Assembly (NCBI GenBank): GCA_937892395.1
Contig: CALAGJ010000158.1
Coordinates: 1 to 30,910, forward strand
Direction of reading: 5' to 3'
Length of the DNA stretch: 30,910 bases
Source: an uncultured Parafilimonas sp.
GTDB lineage: Bacteria > Bacteroidota > Bacteroidia > Chitinophagales > Chitinophagaceae
The notes beneath the pieces were generated by a model. The model saw only the letters and a list, made by a program, of their open reading frames with translations, ran no database searches and was not told where the DNA came from. The translations under genes were made by a program, and so were the position numbers. Shown here one piece after another: positions 27,287-30,910 of this stretch; the first letter of the stretch is position 1; every line of letters starts with the position of its first letter.

Positions 27287-27614
27287 CGAATGGTTAGTCT
27301 TTGCCTATAAAATGAATTAGCTTATATTAATTGACGGCTACCCTTGATGTAGATATAAGCTAAAGTTCAATAAATTGAGTACTACTATCCTTTTCAGCCA
27401 AAAATCTTATTTTATGTTTGTTCATAAAAAAAGAAAGCAGAATTAAATAATTGATTGAGATAAATTTTTTGCCGACACAATATGGAACTACTTTAAAGTC
27501 ACCAAGTATTCTTGAGGACTTGCACATGCAGTATTGCAGCTTTATATTAAATTTCAACTACACAATATAGGTTGAATGGAATACAAGCTTATTCTATTCC
27601 ACCAGCCTTTGTTT
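27287..27614. other. Non-coding gap after dxs with two hairpins
   Basis: This 328-bp AT-rich region holds a strong palindrome (27318-27362) and a weaker one (TGGAATA 27577-27583 with TATTCCA 27595-27601). A 65-codon minus-strand frame (27360-27557) is open but unlike any family I know and poor in coding features, so I do not call it a gene. Confidence 0.6.
27318..27362. repeat. Bulged hairpin downstream of dxs
   Basis: TAGCTTATAT (27318-27327) pairs perfectly with ATATAAGCTA (27353-27362), and the adjoining CTAC (27338-27341) pairs with GTAG (27349-27352), leaving a 10-base bulge on one side only. It starts 32 bp after the dxs stop. There is no T-tract on either strand, so it is not a classical terminator. 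Confidence 0.6.
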
Positions 27615-27764
27615 TCACACAATTGGATGTAACTGAACTGGACACTTGCAGCACGCATAGTACCCAGCTATACAAGAGACACTGCACCCTCCTGTTCCCA
27701 AAGCTCCATCTATGCTACATGCAATAGAGCCAGTTCCGCCAGAACTGCATTTTTATTCGCCATC
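27615..27764 (-). pseudogene. Cysteine-rich tail in frame with the upstream lipoprotein but behind two TAA stops
   Basis: Reading on past the TAA stop of the lipoprotein gene (27765-27767) in the same frame gives Asp-Gly-Glu, a second TAA (27753-27755), and then 46 open codons: KCSSGGTGSIACSIDGAL, then GTGGCSVSCIAGYY, then ACCKCPVQLHPIV, ending in TGA at 27615-27617. The segment has seven Cys. It contains no ATG, GTG or early TTG, so it is unlikely to be translated alone. The pattern C-S-S-G-G ... C-S-V-S-C ... G-Y-Y-A-C-C recalls C-terminal tails and small proteins I have seen in Bacteroidota (from memory). A decayed C-terminus is the simplest reading; sequencing error and stop readthrough remain possible. 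Confidence 0.55.
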
Positions 27765-28337
27765 TTATTTAAGATTAGCCTTGCTAATATCTGCTTTGAT
27801 ATGTGCTAATCGAATAGATTCAAATACAGAAATTGTTTTATTTTTTAATAGCTCATTCAAATCGTAATGACCCCATTGATAAGTGATGCCAAAACAAAAT
27901 GCAGTGATGAGTTCACTATTGCGAATTGATGCTGAAATGGCTGCTGCTCTTTCTTTGTTTTCCTCTTCACTAAGTGCAATAAAATACTGTTCTTTTTTAC
28001 TTTTTATGGTTAAATAGCGCTTATCATCTGACACCTGTAGCGTGGCATCTTTTAACTTTTTATTAAATGCTTGTTGGTTGATATTGTGATCAAATGCAGC
28101 AACCCATACTTTATTTACTTGCTCTGCATTTGATCTTGGTAAACTTATAATTACTAATTCATTTTGTTCAGTTGTACTTAAATGAAAATCACCAGAAGTA
28201 TTTAAAGGATTATCTACAACAATACTTCGATAATTTGATTGAGATGAAGAGCCAGGAACGGAGTCTTTGCTACAGGAAAAGAAAAAAACTACATAAGAAA
28301 AGCAGGAAATTGTTAAGATGTTTTTTAGATATTTCAT
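27765..28337 (-). CDS. Hypothetical lipoprotein, possibly truncated at its C-terminus
   Basis: The 190-residue product starts with a signal peptide ending FFFSC (Cys22), a likely lipobox. The mature part has no domain I recognise; it has a strand-rich first half (ELVIISLPR, KVWVAAFD, LTIKSKKEQYFIALS) and a helical second half (EEENKERAAAISASIRNS, LNELLKNKTISVFESIRLAHIKA). I chose the ATG at 28337 rather than the in-frame ATG at 28376, because the shorter start gives a clean signal peptide and a perfect -7 box (28378-28385) lies upstream of it. The same frame continues after two stop codons into a Cys-rich segment, so the true ancestral protein was probably about 50 residues longer. Confidence 0.7.
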   Translation of the reverse strand: MKYLKNILTISCFSYVVFFFSCSKDSVPGSSSQSNYRSIVVDNPLNTSGDFHLSTTEQNELVIISLPRSNAEQVNKVWVAAFDHNINQQAFNKKLKDATLQVSDDKRYLTIKSKKEQYFIALSEEENKERAAAISASIRNSELITAFCFGITYQWGHYDLNELLKNKTISVFESIRLAHIKADISKANLK

Positions 28338-28377
28338 ACTAAGTTTTTTATAAAAGAAATCAAAAAAAATTACCAAC

Positions 28378-28385
28378 CAAATTTA
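28378..28385 (-). promoter_or_regulatory. Candidate -7 element of the hypothetical lipoprotein
   Basis: On the minus strand TAAATTTG matches TAnnTTTG exactly, 40 bp before the ATG at 28337. It would place the transcription start downstream of the alternative ATG at 28376, which supports the shorter start. Confidence 0.5.
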
Positions 28386-28479
28386 TCTCAATGCAAAAAA
28401 ATATCTGTATAAATATAAACATACTACTTCAAAAAATTATAAGAAAAAAAATCAAACAATCTTTTAATGCTCACTTCCC

Positions 28480-28487
28480 TATCTTCG
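28480..28487 (+). promoter_or_regulatory. Candidate -7 element of the GMC oxidoreductase
   Basis: TATCTTCG has one mismatch to TAnnTTTG and lies 20 bp before the ATG at 28508. It falls inside the longest open frame (from 28391), which argues against the longer start. Confidence 0.45.
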
Positions 28488-28507
28488 TAAACCAAAAAAA
28501 AATTATC

Positions 28508-30244
28508 ATGGGTGCACCACAAATTAAAAAACAATCCAAAGTTTATGATGCTATTATTATAGGCAGTGGAGCTGGTGGAGGTATGGCTGCATATACGTTG
28601 GCCAATGCAGGCTTAACCGTTTGCTTATTAGAAGCAGGCCCTTGGTTTGATCCTGCAAAACATAGTGCTCAACTTCAACCTTCATGGGCATCACCTCGCA
28701 GAGGTGCCAGTACTAAGTTTAGGCCATTTGGTGATTTTGATGGATGCTATTGGGGCTGGTCTGTAGAGGGTGAACCATACACTCATGCAGAAGGTGATAA
28801 ATGGGAATGGTGGCGTGCCCGCATGTTGGGTGGCCGTACCAATCACTGGGGAAGAATTTCTCTCCGTTTTGGCCCAAAAGATTTTAAAAGGAAAAGTATT
28901 GATGGCCTGGGGGATGACTGGCCAATTGGATATGAAGACTTAAAGCCCTACTATGATAAAGTGGAAACACTCATAGGAGTGTTTGGTACCAATGAAGGAT
29001 TACCAAACGATCCCGATGGTGTATTTCTTCCACCTCCAAAACCTCGCTTACATGAATTGATGATAAAAAAAGCAGCACCTCATGCAGGTGTACCTGTTAT
29101 ACCTTCCCGCCTATCCATACTCACCAAAAAAATCAATGACCGTGGTGTTTGTTTCTATTGTGGGCAGTGTAATAGAAGTTGTAAAGTCTATGGAGATTTT
29201 TCCTCATCATCCTGCTTAGTGATACCAGCTTTAAAAACTGGAAAATTAGATGTCCTTACCAATTGTATGGCCAGAGAAGTATTGACAAATAACGAAGGTC
29301 TTGCCACTGGTGTGAGTTATATCAATAAAGATGAAATGCAGGAATATGAAGTACAAGGCCGCACCGTCATTGTAGCAGCAAGTGCCTGTGAAAGTGCTAG
29401 GCTTTTACTCAATTCAAAATCAACAAGACACCCAAACGGCCTATCCAATAGCAGTAATGTAATAGGTAAATATTTACATGATTCTACAGGCGCTGCCATG
29501 GGAGGTGTACTGCCACAACTCTTTGATCGTAAGCGATACAACGAAAGTGGTGTTGGCGGTATGCATGTATATAGCCCCTGGTGGTTAGATAACAGTAAGC
29601 TTGATTTTCCACGCGGATATCACATTGAATATTGGGGTGGTATGGACGCACCAGCTTATGGATTTGGTTGGGGCATAGAAGGATTAAATGGTAAATATGC
29701 AGTACAAGGCAAAAAGAAAGAAGCTGGTGGTTATGGCGCTTCGCTTAAAGAAGATTTCAGATTTTTCTATGGTGCTTCAGTAGGAATGGCTGGCCGAGGA
29801 GAAACCATTGCCAGAGCAGATAATTTTTGTGAAATAGACCCAACTGTTGTAGATAAATTCGGCATACCAGTATTACGCTTTAATACACATTACACAGACT
29901 ATGAAATAAAGCAAGCAAAACACATGAAGGAAACATTTAAAGAAATTATGCATGCTATGGGTGCTGTTATTACCTGGGGAGCAGATGATGGTCCTGAAAA
30001 CAATTACGGTCTTTCTAATCCAGGCAACATTATTCATGAAGCAGGTACAGTACGTATGGGTAGTAATCCCAAAACCAGTGCACTCAATCAATGGTGCCAA
30101 GCTCATGAATGCAAAAATCTGTTTTGTGTTGATGGCGGAGCTTTTGTAAGTCAGGCAGATAAAAATATTACACTTACCATACTTGCCTTAAGCATGCGTA
30201 CCAGTGAATATATTATAGATGAAATGAAGAAACGAAATTTGTAG
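28508..30244 (+). CDS. GMC-family FAD oxidoreductase with a ferredoxin-like Cys cluster
   Basis: With the start at MGAPQIKKQ (28508) the protein has 578 residues. Seen: FAD-binding IIIGSGAGGGMAAYTLA (16-32), GGRTNHWG (108-115), the GMC C-terminal motif HEAGTVRMG and DGGAFVSQADKNITLTILAL. Residues 215-225 read C-x2-C-x2-C-x3-C (C215, C218, C221, C225), with another Cys at 236, compatible with an Fe-S cluster; FAD glucose dehydrogenases of this family carry a 3Fe-4S cluster in their catalytic subunit. They oxidise sugars or alcohols and pass electrons to a cytochrome c. The longer frame from 28391 adds an implausible Lys/Ile/Asn-rich N-terminus. No own signal peptide is seen, which fits export by a Tat-signal partner such as the subunit-3-like gene just downstream. 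Confidence 0.9.
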   Translation: MGAPQIKKQSKVYDAIIIGSGAGGGMAAYTLANAGLTVCLLEAGPWFDPAKHSAQLQPSWASPRRGASTKFRPFGDFDGCYWGWSVEGEPYTHAEGDKWEWWRARMLGGRTNHWGRISLRFGPKDFKRKSIDGLGDDWPIGYEDLKPYYDKVETLIGVFGTNEGLPNDPDGVFLPPPKPRLHELMIKKAAPHAGVPVIPSRLSILTKKINDRGVCFYCGQCNRSCKVYGDFSSSSCLVIPALKTGKLDVLTNCMAREVLTNNEGLATGVSYINKDEMQEYEVQGRTVIVAASACESARLLLNSKSTRHPNGLSNSSNVIGKYLHDSTGAAMGGVLPQLFDRKRYNESGVGGMHVYSPWWLDNSKLDFPRGYHIEYWGGMDAPAYGFGWGIEGLNGKYAVQGKKKEAGGYGASLKEDFRFFYGASVGMAGRGETIARADNFCEIDPTVVDKFGIPVLRFNTHYTDYEIKQAKHMKETFKEIMHAMGAVITWGADDGPENNYGLSNPGNIIHEAGTVRMGSNPKTSALNQWCQAHECKNLFCVDGGAFVSQADKNITLTILALSMRTSEYIIDEMKKRNL

Positions 30245-30417
30245 TATTAGGGTATCCTATTATAAAAAGTTTATGTAAAAAATTGTTTGTTTTCAATGCA
30301 TACACCATTTGAATTATATGCCTCGTTTGGCTTTAGTCCCTTTCAGTGAGGAATGAGGTTAGGGTGAGGTGTTTGTATAAAAAAATAATCAGCAAATCCT
30401 CTTTTAAATTTGAAATT

Positions 30418-30561
30418 ATGGACAGAAGAAAATCATTAAAAACATTAGCCATAGGCTCTCTAGCATCGGGATTATTTCTTGAGTCGTCCGTTATCGGCAG
30501 AGCGTCAAGCCTTTTTCAGCCAAGAAGCACTAGCCTCACATGCAGCACAAAAAGCCATTGA
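30418..30561 (+). pseudogene. 5' end of a gluconate 2-dehydrogenase subunit 3-like gene, broken by a junction
   Basis: The start MDRRKSLKTLAIGSLASGLF looks like the Tat signal (twin Arg at 3-4) of subunit-3/gamma proteins that accompany GMC dehydrogenases as export partners. After about 20 residues the similarity ends; the frame runs on through unrelated sequence to a TGA at 30559-30561, giving only 47 residues against roughly 170-200 for the family. From about 30479 another frame becomes coding-like, so the break is a sequence junction rather than a simple mutation. An in-frame ATG at 30346 is too far upstream to be the start. Confidence 0.6.
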
Positions 30562-30613
30562 AGACAGTGACACCCAAAGCTTTGATGACTTTTTAGCGGC
30601 CTATATTGCGTAA
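30479..30613 (+). pseudogene. C-terminal fragment of another protein, possibly glutamate-cysteine ligase
   Basis: In the frame offset from the Tat-signal gene, 44 codons read LSRPLSAERQAFFSQEAL, then ASHAAQKAIEDSDTQ, then SFDDFLAAYIA, ending in TAA at 30611-30613. The ending AIEDSDTQSFDDFLAAY resembles the C-terminus of proteobacterial-type glutamate-cysteine ligase (GshA), from memory only. There is no start of its own; it is joined to the unrelated gene upstream at about 30470-30485. Confidence 0.45.
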
Positions 30614-30654
30614 CTAATTTACTGTTGTTTGTTACGTCAATTTTTTTTAAAGTC

Positions 30655-30783
30655 TGTTGACGTTCCCTCTTTGGCAAAGAGGGGTTAGGGGAGATTTACA
30701 GCGTTTGGCGTTGCCTTGACGATAAAATCCCCCTCGATCCCCCTTTACTAAAAGGGGAGGTTTACAAACCAAAAACGTCAACA
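30655..30783. repeat. Inverted-repeat (MITE-like) element with 10-bp perfect ends
   Basis: TGTTGACGTT (30655-30664) and AACGTCAACA (30774-30783) are exact inverted ends. Inside lie CCTCTTT-GGC-AAAGAGG and CCCCTTT-ACTA-AAAGGGG hairpins and complementary G-rich (GGGGTTAGGGGAGATTT) and C-rich (AAATCCCCCTCGATCCCCC) arms, so the 129-bp whole folds back on itself. No coding capacity. It lies 41 bp after the fragment's stop. Beyond it (30784-30883) a minus-strand frame PANINKNKPKLVKRGEG..., ending in a TAA at 30807-30809, could be the C-terminal tail of a further gene, but it is too short to call. Confidence 0.7.
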
Positions 30784-30883
30784 ACCTCAAGGCTTAGACC
30801 AACACTTTATTGAGCTATACCAATGACCTTACCTTCACCACGTTTGACCAATTTTGGCTTATTTTTATTGATGTTAGCGGGTA

Positions 30884-30910
30884 AGATCGGAAGAGCGTCG
30901 TGTAGGGAAA
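30884..30910 (+). other. Illumina sequencing adapter at the contig end
   Basis: The last 27 bases, beginning AGATCGGAAGAGCGTCGTGT, match the Illumina TruSeq universal adapter (reverse-complement form) exactly as I know it. They are not genomic DNA and show that the window ends at an untrimmed contig end. Confidence 0.97.

Noticed and set aside
27360..27557. 65-codon minus-strand frame after dxs
   Set aside because: No recognisable domain or signal, its end lies in a palindrome, and I see no promoter.
28391..28507. N-terminal extension of the GMC oxidoreductase from an ATG at 28391
   Set aside because: Its 39 residues are Lys/Ile/Asn-rich without a signal peptide or family match, and a -7 box lies within it, so the start at 28508 is preferred.
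1..30910. CRISPR arrays, tRNA or rRNA genes, insertion sequences with transposase, phage genes
   Set aside because: I looked for regular spaced repeats, tRNA-like cloverleaf ends, and transposase or integrase motifs and saw none.

Overview
The window comes from a low-GC member of the Bacteroidota, most likely a Chitinophagaceae-type organism. The evidence is a SusC/SusD pair, two large secreted proteins ending in type IX secretion (T9SS) sorting domains, a LytS/LytTR two-component pair, a Bacteroidota-style LptB, and upstream motifs of the TAnnTTTG (-7) kind. It looks like one end of a draft or metagenomic contig: the last 27 bases match an Illumina adapter, and the roughly 400 bases before it seem chimeric.

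Layout. 1-1993 (-): 5' part of a secreted Asp-box/BNR (sortilin/sialidase-like) propeller protein that runs off the window. 2257-4101 (+): mutL. 4102-4552: non-coding, with two copies of a ~65-bp repeat. 4553-8050 (+): a T9SS cargo protein with 13 propeller-like repeats. 8185-10284 (+): a T9SS-exported amidase_2 cell-wall hydrolase. 10295-12529 (-): a membrane-anchored patatin-like lipase. 12621-15271 (-): a compact three-gene operon (glycosidase-like lipoprotein, PaiB-like protein, glycerophosphodiesterase). 15546-20391 (+): susC-susD with a strong terminator. 20524-22180 (-): lptB followed by a short-chain dehydrogenase. 22296-23249 (+): metF. 23377-25176 (-): LytS-type kinase and LytTR regulator. 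25355-27286 (+): dxs. 27615-28337 (-): an unrecognised lipoprotein followed, in frame but after two TAA stops, by a cysteine-rich tail. 28508-30244 (+): GMC oxidoreductase with a ferredoxin-like Cys cluster, followed by the Tat-signal start of a gluconate-2-dehydrogenase subunit-3-like gene that breaks off into unrelated sequence.

How the genes fit together. The 10.3-15.3 kb minus-strand block has a lipid and glycan scavenging flavour (patatin lipase, glycerophosphodiesterase, glycosidase-like lipoprotein) and is divergent from the SusCD importer, which suggests a small nutrient-uptake locus. mutL, lptB, metF and dxs are housekeeping genes. The GMC protein and the truncated subunit-3 gene look like a Tat-exported FAD dehydrogenase.

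The observations I would follow first are the cysteine-rich tail behind two in-frame stops (27615-27764), the 13-repeat protein with a Cys at the same place in ten repeats, the lytic-transglycosylase-like domain lacking its catalytic Glu in the amidase, and the chimeric, adapter-bearing contig end, which is a caution for anyone using the last ~430 bases. I did not find a clearly new multi-gene system.
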